Below are positions 1-11,429 of a stretch of 64,000 nucleotides of DNA, piece by piece. Position 1 is the stretch's first letter, and the number at the start of each line of letters is the position of its first letter. The stretch comes from DATARH01 sp963712835 (GTDB lineage Bacteria; Pseudomonadota; Alphaproteobacteria; ATCC43930; CGMCC-115725): contig CAVQJJ010000010.1 in assembly GCA_963712835.1 (NCBI GenBank), positions 1 to 64,000 on the forward strand, given 5' to 3'. The notes under the pieces are model-generated. The model made no database searches and was not told the DNA's origin. It saw nothing but the letters and a program-made list of their open reading frames with translations. The position numbers and the translations under genes were made by a program.

Positions 1-27
1 CGGACGACGAAACCCTCAATCCCCGCG

Positions 28-2250
<2,223 letters not shown>

Positions 2251-2688
2251 GCTTGTACCTCCGCGCGCCGCTTTCGTTTCGGCTGAGTTGATCTATTGAC
2301 GATTATGGCCCGTCTTGTGGGCATTAAAGGCCGCTGGCATTGATGTCCGGCGGGTTCAAACCGGCGGCGCACGATAATGGCGGGGCGAAGGCGAGGCAAG
2401 CCGGCGGGAGGCCCGCGCAAGGCTCCAATGCAACGAAGTTATTAACAGCCGCCAGACTCCGGGCATTCGCCTCAAATTCGTCCCGTTGGTAAACGCGTTC
2501 CACAAACTGTTTACCAAACCGACATGGTCTCGCGACTCCCGGCTGAATCGATTTTGAACGATTTCAACGGCTTGATAAAATTGCCTATTTTATAGGCAAA
2601 AACGTTGTTGCACTTGGCTTACTTGGCGCTCAGGAGATCGCTCGGGGCTTCCCCACAACTTTACCCACCAATTCCGTGGATAGCCGAA
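2251..2688. other. Non-coding gap upstream of icd, with a short stem-loop
   Basis: No convincing gene lies in these 438 bases. They hold the icd promoter region and the 3' flank of the LOG-family gene. At 2581-2599 there is a perfect 7-bp inverted repeat (TTGCCTA / TAGGCAA, 5-base loop) flanked by A/T runs on both sides. Read on the minus strand it is a hairpin followed by TTTTA, so it may be a weak intrinsic terminator for the LOG gene, or an operator. The choice is not decided by the sequence. Confidence 0.4.
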
Positions 2689-3231
2689 TCACGTGGGGAG
2701 CGCATCGAAGAGCGCCGGAACATTCGGCACGAATGAGACTAGCGCCGGGACCAGCGGCGCCGCAAAACGCGAATTGACGATGTGCCCGAACAGCGCGGCA
2801 AGCGGCGCCCAGTAGCCCGCCACATCGATGATGAAGATCGGTTTGTCATGCAAGCCCAGCTGACGCCACGACAAGATCTCGACCGCCTCGTCGAGCGTGC
2901 CGACTCCGCCGGGCAGCACTGCAAACGCGTCGGCGCGCTCTGCCATGACGCGTTTTCGCTGATGCATATCGGTGACGACCACCAGTTCGCTGAGCCCGCG
3001 ATGCGCCACCTCGCGGTGTTCGAGATGAACCGGGATGATGCCGGTCACCCGGCCGCCACCCGCCAGCACCGCATCCGCGACGCAACCCATCAACCCATTG
3101 CGCCCGCCGCCATACACCAATTCGATACCGCGCGCCGCGAGCCCGCTGCCGAGCTCGCTAGCCGCCGCCGCGAAGCGCGGGTCTGCGCCGTTCGAAGAAC
3201 CGCAATAGACGCACAACCGCTCGATTTGCAC
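2689..3231 (-). CDS. LOG-family (TIGR00730) Rossmann-fold nucleotide phosphoribohydrolase
   Basis: Probable cytokinin riboside 5'-monophosphate phosphoribohydrolase-type enzyme that hydrolyses nucleoside monophosphates to base and ribose 5-phosphate; the bacterial role is often generic nucleotide turnover. The family signatures are visible: N-terminal LCVYCGSSNGADPRF, GGGRNGLMG, and the PGGVGTLDE catalytic/nucleotide motif. An upstream extension is possible, but GTG at 3231 gives a 180-residue protein that begins just before the conserved first strand (VQIERLCVYCGSS), with GGCGGA eight bases upstream, so I chose it. Divergent from the LysM protein gene with 114 bases between. Confidence 0.9.
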   Translation of the reverse strand: MQIERLCVYCGSSNGADPRFAAAASELGSGLAARGIELVYGGGRNGLMGCVADAVLAGGGRVTGIIPVHLEHREVAHRGLSELVVVTDMHQRKRVMAERADAFAVLPGGVGTLDEAVEILSWRQLGLHDKPIFIIDVAGYWAPLAALFGHIVNSRFAAPLVPALVSFVPNVPALFDALPT

Positions 3232-3345
3232 GCGTTGTTCCGCCGATTTGCCGATGTCGCGCCTTCTCTTCCTCCGAAGAGGGCGCGATTGCAAGCCGCC
3301 TGGGCGCGGCCTAAACTCGCGCAGCGTCGTGGATGTGGGGATGCC

Positions 3346-4299
3346 GTGCGACGTCTACTGATAGGGCTGGGCGGAGTGGCGCTGGCAATTGCCATCGTCG
3401 CCTTTGTTTTGTGGACTAACAGTTCGCCGACGTTGAAACCCGCGACCCCGCCGGCGCCAGCGCCAGCGTCGCAGGCCAACCAAGCGCCACCTGCCGCCGA
3501 ACCCACGCCGACGATCCCGAGTTTCGACGTCGTCAGAGTCGATCCGACCGGCCATGCGGTGATTGCCGGCCGCGCCGCGCCAGGGGCCAAGGTCACAGTG
3601 CTCGACGGCGACAAGTCGTTGGGCGACGTCACCGCCGACGATCGTGGCGAATGGGTGCTGGTGCCAACCGCGCCAATGTCGCCCGGCGAGCGCCGGTTGA
3701 CGGTGGAAGCGGCCGACCCGAAGACCGGCGCCAAGACAAAATCCGCCGACACGGTGGCGCTGGCCGTCGGCGCGGCAACGCCGAGCACGCCAAGTCCAGG
3801 CACCGTCGCAGTGCTGGTGCCCGGTAATGCCAACGAGCCGGCACAGGCGCTGCAACGCCCCAATACAGGACTTTCGCTTGACACCGCCGAATTCAACGAC
3901 AAGGGCGAATTGATGCTGTCGGGTCACGCCAGCCCGAACGCGACGCTGCATCTCTATGCCAACAACCGGCCGCTCGCGACCGTCACCGCCGACGCGCAGG
4001 GCAAATGGTCGTCGCTGTCGCCGAGCGCGCAGGGGCAGGGTAAGGTCGAGCTACGGGTCGACGAGCTTGGCGCCAATGGCTCGGTGGCGCGGCGCATCTC
4101 CGAGCCATTCGAGCCGCCCTCTTCGGTCGCATCGGGCGGCCGGTACACCGTGCAGGCCGGCAACTCGCTGTGGGTCATCTCCCGCAAGGCCTATGGCAAT
4201 GGGCAGCACTACACGGTGATTTTCGGGGCTAACAAGGAACACATCAAGGACCCGAACCTGATCTATCCGGGCCAGGTCATCAGCCTGCCGAAATCGTGA
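3346..4299 (+). CDS. Membrane-anchored LysM protein with Ig-like repeats
   Basis: Predicted 317-residue cell-envelope protein. Residues about 4-25 form one hydrophobic segment (LLIGLGGVALAIAIVAFVLW), then a Pro/Ala-rich linker to about residue 55. Two Ig-like repeats follow, each with a strand of the form G-x-A-x-P-x-A-x-(V/L)-x-(V/L) and an end such as VTADDRGEW or VTADAQGKW, and a C-terminal LysM domain (YTVQAGNSLWVISRKAYGNG ... IYPGQVISLP). LysM binds N-acetylglucosamine-containing glycans, so peptidoglycan attachment is inferred. The reading frame is open far upstream, but the GTG at 3346, preceded by GGGG, starts right at the membrane segment. No enzymatic domain is seen. Converges on alkA with a 4-base gap. 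Confidence 0.85.
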   Translation: MRRLLIGLGGVALAIAIVAFVLWTNSSPTLKPATPPAPAPASQANQAPPAAEPTPTIPSFDVVRVDPTGHAVIAGRAAPGAKVTVLDGDKSLGDVTADDRGEWVLVPTAPMSPGERRLTVEAADPKTGAKTKSADTVALAVGAATPSTPSPGTVAVLVPGNANEPAQALQRPNTGLSLDTAEFNDKGELMLSGHASPNATLHLYANNRPLATVTADAQGKWSSLSPSAQGQGKVELRVDELGANGSVARRISEPFEPPSSVASGGRYTVQAGNSLWVISRKAYGNGQHYTVIFGANKEHIKDPNLIYPGQVISLPKS

Positions 4300-4303
4300 G
4301 CCC

Positions 4304-4969
4304 CTAAGCGTAAAGCGCCGCCGGCAGCACCGGCGCGATACGGTTGCGGGCATGCAGGTAGGCTTGCCAGAACAGGCACGCGGCGACCGTGCGCCACGGG
4401 CGCCAGCGCTCGCCCAGCTCGCGCAGCTCGCGCTCGCCGGGGCGCGCCGGCAGGCCCAGCTCGGCGGCAACTCCGAGCTGCAGCCCAAGATCGGCAGCGG
4501 GCCACACATCATCGCGGCCAAGCGCGAAGATTAGATAGATTTCGGCGCTCCACCGACCGATGCCCTTCAGCGCGACAAGCACCGCCAACGCGTCCTCGTC
4601 GGGAGTCGCGGCGAGCCGGGCGAAATCGAGCGCGCCGCTCGTTACCGCCTCGGCAAGGCCGCGGCCATAGGCCGCTTTCTGCCGGCTAAAGCCGCAACGC
4701 CGCAACGTCGCCTCGTCAAGTTTGAGGAACCCGGATGGCGCAAGCGGCCGGCATTCCTCGTTCAGCCGGCGAAACATCGCCGCCGCCGCGTCAATCGACA
4801 CCTGCTGTTCGAGGATGATGTGGAGCAGCGTCTCGAACCCGTTGCGCCGCCGCCGGAACCGCGGCGCGCCGGCACGCTCGAGGATCGCCGCGAAGACGGG
4901 CTCGCCGCCGAGCGCCGCCAGGCCTTCGTCTAGCCCCCGCGGCGCCAATGCCGGTTCGTTCAACCCCAT
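4304..4969 (-). CDS. DNA-3-methyladenine glycosylase II (AlkA-type HhH-GPD)
   Basis: Base-excision repair glycosylase that removes alkylated purines. The 221-residue protein has the HhH-GPD fold signatures: FETLLHIILEQQVSIDAAAA, the helix-hairpin-helix LKGIGRWSAEIYLIFALG, and the downstream AADLGL segment holding the catalytic aspartate, as in AlkA (PATDLGL). It lacks the N-terminal Ada-like portion of E. coli AlkA, as is common in shorter alphaproteobacterial members. The ATG at 4969 overlaps the end of dgcA by 10 bases, implying co-transcription. An extended upstream frame inside dgcA is not credible. Confidence 0.92.
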   Translation of the reverse strand: MGLNEPALAPRGLDEGLAALGGEPVFAAILERAGAPRFRRRRNGFETLLHIILEQQVSIDAAAAMFRRLNEECRPLAPSGFLKLDEATLRRCGFSRQKAAYGRGLAEAVTSGALDFARLAATPDEDALAVLVALKGIGRWSAEIYLIFALGRDDVWPAADLGLQLGVAAELGLPARPGERELRELGERWRPWRTVAACLFWQAYLHARNRIAPVLPAALYA

Positions 4970-5952
4970 AATTTCGGGTCCGGCGGATGGACGAGGCTGC
5001 CCTCGTAGCGCAGCCCCTGATTGCGATCCGCGGCGAGCAGCAGCGGCGCGTCGAGATCGACGATGCTGGCCTGTTGCGCCAGCAGGAGCGCCGGCGCCAT
5101 CGCCAGAGAGGTGCCGATCAGGCAGCCGACCATGATTGCGAAGCCGCGCTCGCGCCCGGCTTTCGCCAGCGCCAACCCCTCGGTCAGCCCGCCGGTCTTG
5201 TCGAGCTTGATGTTGATCGCGTCGTATTTGCCCACCAGTCGGTCGAGATCGGCGGCAACGTGGCACGACTCGTCGGCGCAGACCGGAATTGGGTGCGGCA
5301 ACTCGGCGAGTGCGGTGTCGTCGCTCGCCGGCAGCGGCTGCTCGATCAGTTCAACGCCCAGCTCGGCGAAGACCGGCGACAGCTCAGCGAAATGGCGTGC
5401 GGTCCAGCCTTCGTTGGCGTCGACGATCAGCCGCGATGCCGGGGCGTTGGCGCGCACAGCACGCACGCGCTCCAGATCGCCGTCGCCGGTGAGCTTTAGC
5501 TTCAACAGCGGTCGCGCGCGTTGCGCGGCGGCCGCGTCGCCCATGCGCTCCGGCGTATCGAGCGACAGCGTGTAGGCGGTGGTGACTGGTTTCAAGGGCC
5601 CGAGGCCGGCCAGCTCAGCGACGCTGCAATAGGCGCGTTTCGCCTCGATATCCCAGAACGCGGCGTCGAGCGCGTTGCGCGCCGCGCCGGGCGGCATTGC
5701 CTGTTGCAATGTCTCGCGGTTGAGCCCGGAAAACACCGCGCCCTTCATCGCTTCGAGCGCCTCAAAGACGCTATCGACGCTCTCGCCGTAGTGCGGATAG
5801 GGCACGCACTCGCCGCGGCCCTGGGAATCGCCGTCATGCAGCTCCGCCACCACCACGTCGGCGGTGGCCTTGGCGCCGCGCGAGATTACGAAGGGCTGGG
5901 CCAGCGGCCAGGAGCGCTTGGTGACGTGGAGGCGTTGCGGGTGTGGCGCCAT
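4960..5952 (-). CDS. dgcA: N-acetyl-D-glutamate racemase / dipeptide epimerase (enolase superfamily)
   Basis: 330-residue muconate-lactonizing-type enolase superfamily member. Visible motifs are the catalytic lysine region LLKLKLTGDG, metal-ligand blocks VDANEGW and CADESCH, the second lysine block NIKLDKTGGLTEGLALA, and VGCLIGTSLAMAPA. These match L-Ala-D/L-Glu epimerases and the alphaproteobacterial DgcA, which racemises N-acetyl-D-glutamate. The usual partner dgcN (DUF1611) is not next to it, so the exact substrate (cell-wall dipeptide or N-acetylglutamate) is open. It is followed by alkA with overlapping ends. Confidence 0.85.
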   Translation of the reverse strand: MAPHPQRLHVTKRSWPLAQPFVISRGAKATADVVVAELHDGDSQGRGECVPYPHYGESVDSVFEALEAMKGAVFSGLNRETLQQAMPPGAARNALDAAFWDIEAKRAYCSVAELAGLGPLKPVTTAYTLSLDTPERMGDAAAAQRARPLLKLKLTGDGDLERVRAVRANAPASRLIVDANEGWTARHFAELSPVFAELGVELIEQPLPASDDTALAELPHPIPVCADESCHVAADLDRLVGKYDAINIKLDKTGGLTEGLALAKAGRERGFAIMVGCLIGTSLAMAPALLLAQQASIVDLDAPLLLAADRNQGLRYEGSLVHPPDPKLWG

Positions 5953-6123
5953 GTCGGGTCAGATCGGATACGTGGTGCGGAGGGTCACGGCTTAACTCAT
6001 TGTGGAGGTCTTCGGCGTCGATCTTAGGGAAGCCGGGGAATGGGCGGAAGGGCTTGCCGCAGGGTCGACTTCGCCCGGCGAAGCCGCCAATCTGCCGATC
6101 ATGACCGAGAAGCGGAGGGATAG

Positions 6124-6387
6124 ATGACGCGACGCACGGCGTGGCTGTTGGTGTCGGTGCTGGCCACGCCGATCGGCGGGTGCGCCCCGCCGCATCATGA
6201 TACGGTCATGCAGGGCAATGCGAACGGCGTGGCCATCAACTTCGTCGGCGAGGTCGCCGAAACCCTGCCGCTGGCCCGGCAGTTCTGCGCCCGTTACGAG
6301 CGCATTCCGGTGCTGCACGAAACCAAGGAAGACAACGCCTATTATTTTTGCGTCAAGCCAGCCGGCGCGCCGCATCCAACCTCTTAA
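6124..6387 (+). CDS. Small putative lipoprotein, function unknown
   Basis: 87 residues. The N-terminus MTRRTAWLLVSVLATPIGGC reads as a lipoprotein signal ending in a lipobox-like IGGC, with the lipidated Cys at residue 20. The mature part is about 67 residues with two further cysteines (FCARYE and YFCVKP) that could form a disulfide. The start is supported by GGAGG a few bases upstream of the ATG. It lies 67 bases ahead of the histidine kinase gene in the same direction, so co-transcription is possible. I do not recognise the family. Confidence 0.7.
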   Translation: MTRRTAWLLVSVLATPIGGCAPPHHDTVMQGNANGVAINFVGEVAETLPLARQFCARYERIPVLHETKEDNAYYFCVKPAGAPHPTS

Positions 6388-6454
6388 ACCTAAAATTAAC
6401 CTTAATAGCCGATTAACCCAGCATCCAGGTCTTTACGACTGGGAATCGCTTTCC

Positions 6455-8053
6455 ATGATTTTTCGCTTCGTCCAGCCGGTCCGAGCCGTGGAAATCTTCC
6501 GTCGGTACGGAGCCGCCGCAATGCTCGCGGCGGTCGCAATCGCGGCATTTGTCGCGATGGCGCTGATCGGCGCCGGCGAGCAGCGAAGCGATGAGGCGCG
6601 CGCAGCGCGCACGACCACCGCCGACGCGACGGACAGGGCGCACACGATCCTCGATCATCAGCAGCGCGGGCTCGATGCGCTCGCGCAGATCGGCGCGGCC
6701 GCGTCCGACGCCGCGGCTCAGCAATTTCTCGACCGCATTTCCTCGCTCGCGCCCGGCATCCGCGGCGCGGCGCTCGCCGACCCCGCCGGCGTCGTCGAGC
6801 TGCGCAGCGCCGGCGAACTCGATCAAGCCGTGCTCGCCGCCTTGGCGGCGCAGGCGGCCAAAGAGGCCGCGGCCGAGCCTGCCGCCGCCATGCTGGTGAC
6901 GCCGACACTGCACGACGGATCCGTGGCGATCGTCGGCCTGGCGCGCGCCTGGCAGAGCGCCGACGGCCGGGTCGGCGGGGTCGCCCTCGTCGCGATCGAT
7001 GCGGCGGCGTTTCCAGGGCTCGATCTGGCGCACGCGGACGGCTCCCCTCTCTTCACAAAACCCGCCGCGCCCAATGCGGAACGCCTAGCGCTCGCTGGTT
7101 ACCCGGTGGTGCTCATTTCCATGCTGGCGCAAGCTCATACAGCCCCGTGGCCCTTTATCGCCGCCATCGGCGTCGCCGCGCTGCTTGGGCTGCTGACGCT
7201 GCTGATGCGTCGGCTCGTCCGGGCCGAGCGCGATCACGCCCGGCAAGCGCTCACGGAGCGCGAGCTGCGCGACCAGCTTGCCGCGGCGGCTGACGCCGCC
7301 AGCCACGTCGGCGAGTTGAGCCGCACCAAATCGCAATTTTTCGCCCAGGTCACCCACGAACTGCGGACGCCCTTGAACGCGATCCTCGGCTTTTCCGAGA
7401 CGATCCGTGGGGAGATTTTCGGGCCGATGGCCAACGCCCGCTACCTCGAATACGCCGGGCTGATCCACGACGCCGGTGTGCATCTTTTGTCACTGATCAA
7501 CGACCTGCTCGACGAGGCGCGCATTGAGGCCGGGAAGATGGAAGTTGCGCCGATCCGGATCGCGGCGCCGGCGCTGGCGCGCTCGGCGCTCGATCTCGTC
7601 GAAATGCTCGCCGACAGCCGTGACATCGCGATCGCGACGACGGGGCTTTCCACCTGCCCCGACCTCAATGTCGATCCGCGCTCGATGAAGCAGGTGCTGG
7701 TCAATCTGCTGTCGAACGCCGTCAAGTACACGCCCCGCGGCGGCAGCATCGAGATACGCTTTGCCATGCGCAGCGATGGCGGCGTCGCGATCGATGTCGC
7801 CGATACCGGAATCGGCATGTCGACCGAGGACCTACAGCTTGCATTCGAGCCGTTCGGCCGCGCCGGCGACATCGAGTCGCGCCGCCGCCACCAGGGTACG
7901 GGGCTTGGCCTGTCACTGGCCCGTGCGCTGGCGCGGCTGCACGGCGGCGACCTCACGCTCCGCAGCGAACCCGACCACGGCACCATCGCCACCGTAACCC
8001 TGCCGCCCGCCGCGGTCTTTTCCCGCGCCGCCGCCGCGGCACAGGCTGCCTGA
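6455..8053 (+). CDS. Membrane sensor histidine kinase, orphan
   Basis: 532-residue two-component sensor. A transmembrane helix at about residues 20-45 and another at about 230-250 (FIAAIGVAALLGLLTLLM) flank a periplasmic sensor region of about 180 residues without a recognised domain. Then comes HisKA with VTHELRTPLNAILGFSE, the phospho-acceptor being His301, and a HATPase domain with N-box LVNLLSNAVKYTPRGG, G1 DTGIGM and G2 GTGLGLSLARALA. This is the PAS-less HPK1-like layout common in alphaproteobacteria (PleC/DivJ-like kinase core). No response regulator gene lies next to it, so its partner is unknown. The frame extends upstream into the lipoprotein, but ATG 6455 precedes the first helix. 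Confidence 0.93.
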   Translation: MIFRFVQPVRAVEIFRRYGAAAMLAAVAIAAFVAMALIGAGEQRSDEARAARTTTADATDRAHTILDHQQRGLDALAQIGAAASDAAAQQFLDRISSLAPGIRGAALADPAGVVELRSAGELDQAVLAALAAQAAKEAAAEPAAAMLVTPTLHDGSVAIVGLARAWQSADGRVGGVALVAIDAAAFPGLDLAHADGSPLFTKPAAPNAERLALAGYPVVLISMLAQAHTAPWPFIAAIGVAALLGLLTLLMRRLVRAERDHARQALTERELRDQLAAAADAASHVGELSRTKSQFFAQVTHELRTPLNAILGFSETIRGEIFGPMANARYLEYAGLIHDAGVHLLSLINDLLDEARIEAGKMEVAPIRIAAPALARSALDLVEMLADSRDIAIATTGLSTCPDLNVDPRSMKQVLVNLLSNAVKYTPRGGSIEIRFAMRSDGGVAIDVADTGIGMSTEDLQLAFEPFGRAGDIESRRRHQGTGLGLSLARALARLHGGDLTLRSEPDHGTIATVTLPPAAVFSRAAAAAQAA

Positions 8054-8110
8054 GCCTTCGCCATTACCTAGAATGGGACGTGCGCAAGAATAAGGCGGGG
8101 CGAAAGCAGC

Positions 8111-9295
8111 ATGAGTAACGCGACGCGTCCGGCCATTCGCTCGGGCGGCTTCTATCTCGCGCTGCTCTGGCTGATTGGCGCTCAATTGCGCCTGACAGTC
8201 CTCGCGGTGCCGCCGGTCTTGCCGCTGATCCACCGCGATCTGGCGCTCAGCGAGAAGGCGATCGGCGTGCTGTCGGCCCTGCCGGTGCTGCTGCTGGCGC
8301 TCGCGGCGATCCCCGGCTCGCTGATGGTGGCGCGGCTGGGTGCGAGGCGCAGCTGCATTTTCGGGCTGGCGATCGTCGCCATCGCCGGCGCGGCGCGCGG
8401 TATCGGCCCATCCGTGCCGATACTCTACGGCATGACCCTGCTGATGGGCATTGGCGTCGCACTGATGCAGCCGACCCTGCCGACTTTGGTCAGCGAATGG
8501 TTTGCCGCGCGCGCTGGGTTCGCGACCGCGATTTACGCCAATGGCCTGTTGATCGGCGAGGCGGTGCCGGCGGCCACTACCATTCCTCTCGTGCTGCCGC
8601 TGGTCGGCGGCGGCTGGGGAGCGAGTTTTGCGTTCTGGTCGATCCCGGTCGCGGTGACGGCATTGCTCGTGCTGACAATGACACCGCATGCCGAGCGCCC
8701 GCTCGCGCCGCAGGAATATCGCTGGTGGCCGGATTGGCGCCGCGCTCTGCCGCTGGGGCTGCTGCTTGGCGGCACCGGCGGGCTCTATTTCTCGGCCAAC
8801 GCATTCATTCCCGACTATTTGCACGCGATCGGCCAGCCGGGGCTGATCGGGCCGTGCCTCACGGCGCTTAATGCCGGACAGCTGCCGGCCTCGGCGGTGA
8901 TCCTGGCTTTTTCCCGGCTGACGGGTAGCCGCATCGTATTCATCGTCTCGCCGCTGGTCGCGTTCTTCGGCATCGCCGCCCTGCTGACGCCAAGCCCGGC
9001 GCTGATCGTCGCGGCGGCCGGCCTCGTCGGTTTCTGCTGCGGGATGCAGCTAATCCTCTCGCTAGCGATGCCGCCGCTCTTGGCGGCGCCCAACGACGTG
9101 CACCATCTGTCGGCCGGGATGTTCGCCATCGGTTATTTCGTGTCGTTCCTGATCCCGCCGCTCGGCGGCGCGATCTGGGACGCGACGCACATCCCGGCGA
9201 CGAGCTTTGTTGGCGGCGCCTTGGCGACCGCGCTGGTGCTCGGCGCGGCGCTGACGCTCAGAATTGCACCCGCTGGGTCAGCGCCCCGTCGATGA
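8111..9295 (+). CDS. MFS transporter, CynX/NimT-like
   Basis: 394-residue major facilitator superfamily permease with about 12 hydrophobic segments spread through the whole length. The conserved loop 2-3 motif appears as SLMVARLGARRS. The overall pattern (GAQLRLTVLAVPPVLPLIHRDL near the N-terminus) resembles cyanate/nitroimidazole permease-like MFS proteins (CynX/NimT), but no substrate can be read from the sequence. Starts 57 bases after the histidine kinase, same strand. Its last 38 bases overlap the 3' end of the opposing SDR gene. Confidence 0.88.
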   Translation: MSNATRPAIRSGGFYLALLWLIGAQLRLTVLAVPPVLPLIHRDLALSEKAIGVLSALPVLLLALAAIPGSLMVARLGARRSCIFGLAIVAIAGAARGIGPSVPILYGMTLLMGIGVALMQPTLPTLVSEWFAARAGFATAIYANGLLIGEAVPAATTIPLVLPLVGGGWGASFAFWSIPVAVTALLVLTMTPHAERPLAPQEYRWWPDWRRALPLGLLLGGTGGLYFSANAFIPDYLHAIGQPGLIGPCLTALNAGQLPASAVILAFSRLTGSRIVFIVSPLVAFFGIAALLTPSPALIVAAAGLVGFCCGMQLILSLAMPPLLAAPNDVHHLSAGMFAIGYFVSFLIPPLGGAIWDATHIPATSFVGGALATALVLGAALTLRIAPAGSAPRR

Positions 9296-10019
9296 TGAGG
9301 TTCGTGCCGGTGATGAAGCTGGCGCGCGGGCTGGCGAGGAACACGACGGCGTTCGCGACCTCCTGCGGCGTCCCCATACGCCCCGTGGGATTGCGCGCGA
9401 GCATCGATTTGAACATCTCCGGATTGCGCTCCTCGACGATGTTCCATACCCCGCCCTTGAAGTAGACATTGCCGGGCGAGACCAGGTTGGCGCGGACGTT
9501 CTTGGCGGCGAGGTTGCGCGCCACGCCCTTGATGTAGGGGATGATCGCCGCCTTGACCGCGGCGTAGGAGCGGGTCGGGCCGTAAACCTCGGCCATCGCT
9601 GTGCTGCCGACGGCGACGATCGCGCCGGCCTCCGATTTTTCAAGATAGGGCAGCGCCGCCTCGCAGCCGAATACGGTCGCCATTACGTCGAGCTCGAAGC
9701 CCTTGCGCCAGAACTCCTCGTCCATGCCCTGCGCCAGCGCGCTGACATTGGCGATGAAGACATCGATGCCGCCCAACGCCGTCGCGGCCTCGCCAACCCA
9801 GGATTTAAGCGCCGGGATGTCGCCGACATCAACCGCCGAGCCCCAAGCCTTGACGCCCTTCTGTTCGAGCGCGGCGACCGTTTCCACGACCGGGCCGGCG
9901 CTGCGCGCGCACAGCGCGACATTGCAGCCTTCCTCGGCCAGTTGCTCGACAATGGCTCGGCCGATGCCGCGCGTGCCGCCGGTAACCAGCGCCCGTTTCC
10001 CCTTCAGCCCGAGATCCAT
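9258..10019 (-). CDS. SDR family NAD(P)-dependent oxidoreductase
   Basis: 253-residue classical short-chain dehydrogenase/reductase. It has the cofactor motif TGGTRGIGRAI at residues about 14-24, an NVSAL segment in place of the usual NNAG, the catalytic GS...Y-x-x-x-K set (Ser in VGSTAMAEV, YAAVK), and the C-terminal SPRASFITGTNLIIDGA typical of 3-oxoacyl-ACP reductase-like SDRs. The substrate cannot be assigned. Convergent with the upstream-positioned MFS gene, overlapping it by 38 bases. Divergent from a second MFS gene, sharing a 115-base gap. Confidence 0.92.
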   Translation of the reverse strand: MDLGLKGKRALVTGGTRGIGRAIVEQLAEEGCNVALCARSAGPVVETVAALEQKGVKAWGSAVDVGDIPALKSWVGEAATALGGIDVFIANVSALAQGMDEEFWRKGFELDVMATVFGCEAALPYLEKSEAGAIVAVGSTAMAEVYGPTRSYAAVKAAIIPYIKGVARNLAAKNVRANLVSPGNVYFKGGVWNIVEERNPEMFKSMLARNPTGRMGTPQEVANAVVFLASPRASFITGTNLIIDGALTQRVQF

Positions 10020-10134
10020 CGCTGCTGCATCCCACTAATGTCAGGCCGCACCGGCCCGTGCCGGTGTAGACTACAAAGTCGAGGCCGCGCCAACAACCGG
10101 CCGTGGTGGGAACCGCCTGTAGACATTTAGCGCC

Positions 10135-11406
10135 ATGCCTCCTTCCGAGCGGGCCGGCACCGGCCCGGCGCCAGCGGCGGTTCTGCCAACTGCCGCGGGG
10201 ACCCGCGGCAAACCCTGGCTGTTCGCGCTGCCCGATTTCCGCCGGCTGTGGCTGATCGGTTTTGTCGTCTTCGCGGTGCGCTGGCTGGAGATGCTGGTGG
10301 TCGGCGTCTTCGTCTATCAGCGCACCGGCTCGGCGTTTCAAGTCGCGCTGATGACCCTGCTGCGCATGGCGCCGATGGTCATCTTCGGGCCGCTAATCGG
10401 CGCCTATGTCGAGCGCATGGAACGGCGTCATGCACAGGTCGCCGTCAGCCTGTCGATGCTGGCGACCGCGATCGTGGTCGCCGCGCTCGCCTATGCCGGC
10501 CGGCTCGAAGTCTGGCATCTGGCGCTCGCGGCGTTCTGCAATGGCATCGCCTGGGCCGCCGACAACCCAGTGCGGCGGGTGATGATCGGCGAGGTGGTCG
10601 GCCCCGAGCGCATGGGATCGGCGATGGCGATCGATGTCGGCGCCAACAATGCGAGCCAGATGCTGGGACCGACGATCGGCGGGCTGGTGCTGTCGAATTT
10701 CGGGATCGCCGGCGCATTCTCGATCAGCGTCGCGTGCTACGCGGTGGCGGTCGTCGCGGCGCTGCGCATCCGGCACCGCAACAACATCGCCCCGTTCGTG
10801 AAAGGGGCGATGTTCGCCCACATCATCGAAGGGCTGCTGCTGGCGCGGCGCGACCAACGGCTCGTCGCGGTCCTGGTGATCACGGTGACCTACAACGTGT
10901 TCGGCTGGCCGTTCACCAGCATGATCCCGGTGATCGGCCAGGACAGCCTTCATCTCGCGGCGGGCGGCATCGGCATCCTCGCCAGCATGACCGGGGTGGG
11001 CTCGTTTTTCGGCGCGGCGGCTATCGCCTTGTTGGCGCGCCCGCGGCATTTCACGCGGCTCTATGTCGGCGCGGTGCTGAGCTATCTGACGCTGATGATG
11101 GGCGTGGCGCTGGCGCCCGAGGCGTTTTCCGCCGGCTCGGCCCTGCTGGCGACGGGGCTTGCCAATTCCGGGTTCAGCGTGATGCAGGCCACGCTGATTT
11201 ACCTCGCCGCACCGGCGGAGATGCGCAGCCGGCTTTACGGTGTGCTGTCGCTGTGCATCGGCTCGGGACTGCTCGGCTTTGTCAATATCGGGCTGATGGC
11301 CGAGTGGATCGGCGCGACGCAGGCGACGGTCGTCAGCGGCATCGAAGGCCTGGCGGTGATGGCGCTGACCTGGCGCTGGTGGCGGGAAATCGGCAGCACG
11401 GGATAA
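10135..11406 (+). CDS. MFS transporter (DHA3/EntS-like)
   Basis: 423-residue permease with about 12 membrane segments. The opening LPDFRRLWLIGFVVFAVRWL and the internal DNPVRRVMIGEVVGPERMGS are typical of the MFS_3 (enterobactin exporter/macrolide efflux-like) group, where Asn-Pro-Arg precedes a conserved helix. Export of a small molecule is the family expectation; the substrate is unknown. It diverges from the SDR gene and ends 23 bases before the oppositely oriented membrane protein. Confidence 0.88.
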   Translation: MPPSERAGTGPAPAAVLPTAAGTRGKPWLFALPDFRRLWLIGFVVFAVRWLEMLVVGVFVYQRTGSAFQVALMTLLRMAPMVIFGPLIGAYVERMERRHAQVAVSLSMLATAIVVAALAYAGRLEVWHLALAAFCNGIAWAADNPVRRVMIGEVVGPERMGSAMAIDVGANNASQMLGPTIGGLVLSNFGIAGAFSISVACYAVAVVAALRIRHRNNIAPFVKGAMFAHIIEGLLLARRDQRLVAVLVITVTYNVFGWPFTSMIPVIGQDSLHLAAGGIGILASMTGVGSFFGAAAIALLARPRHFTRLYVGAVLSYLTLMMGVALAPEAFSAGSALLATGLANSGFSVMQATLIYLAAPAEMRSRLYGVLSLCIGSGLLGFVNIGLMAEWIGATQATVVSGIEGLAVMALTWRWWREIGSTG

Positions 11407-11429
11407 CGCACCGCCGATCACTAGCACCG

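Noticed and set aside
2782..3345. N-terminal extension of the LysM protein
   Set aside because: The frame is open, but it is antisense to the LOG gene and has no signal peptide; the GTG at 3346 starts at the membrane segment.
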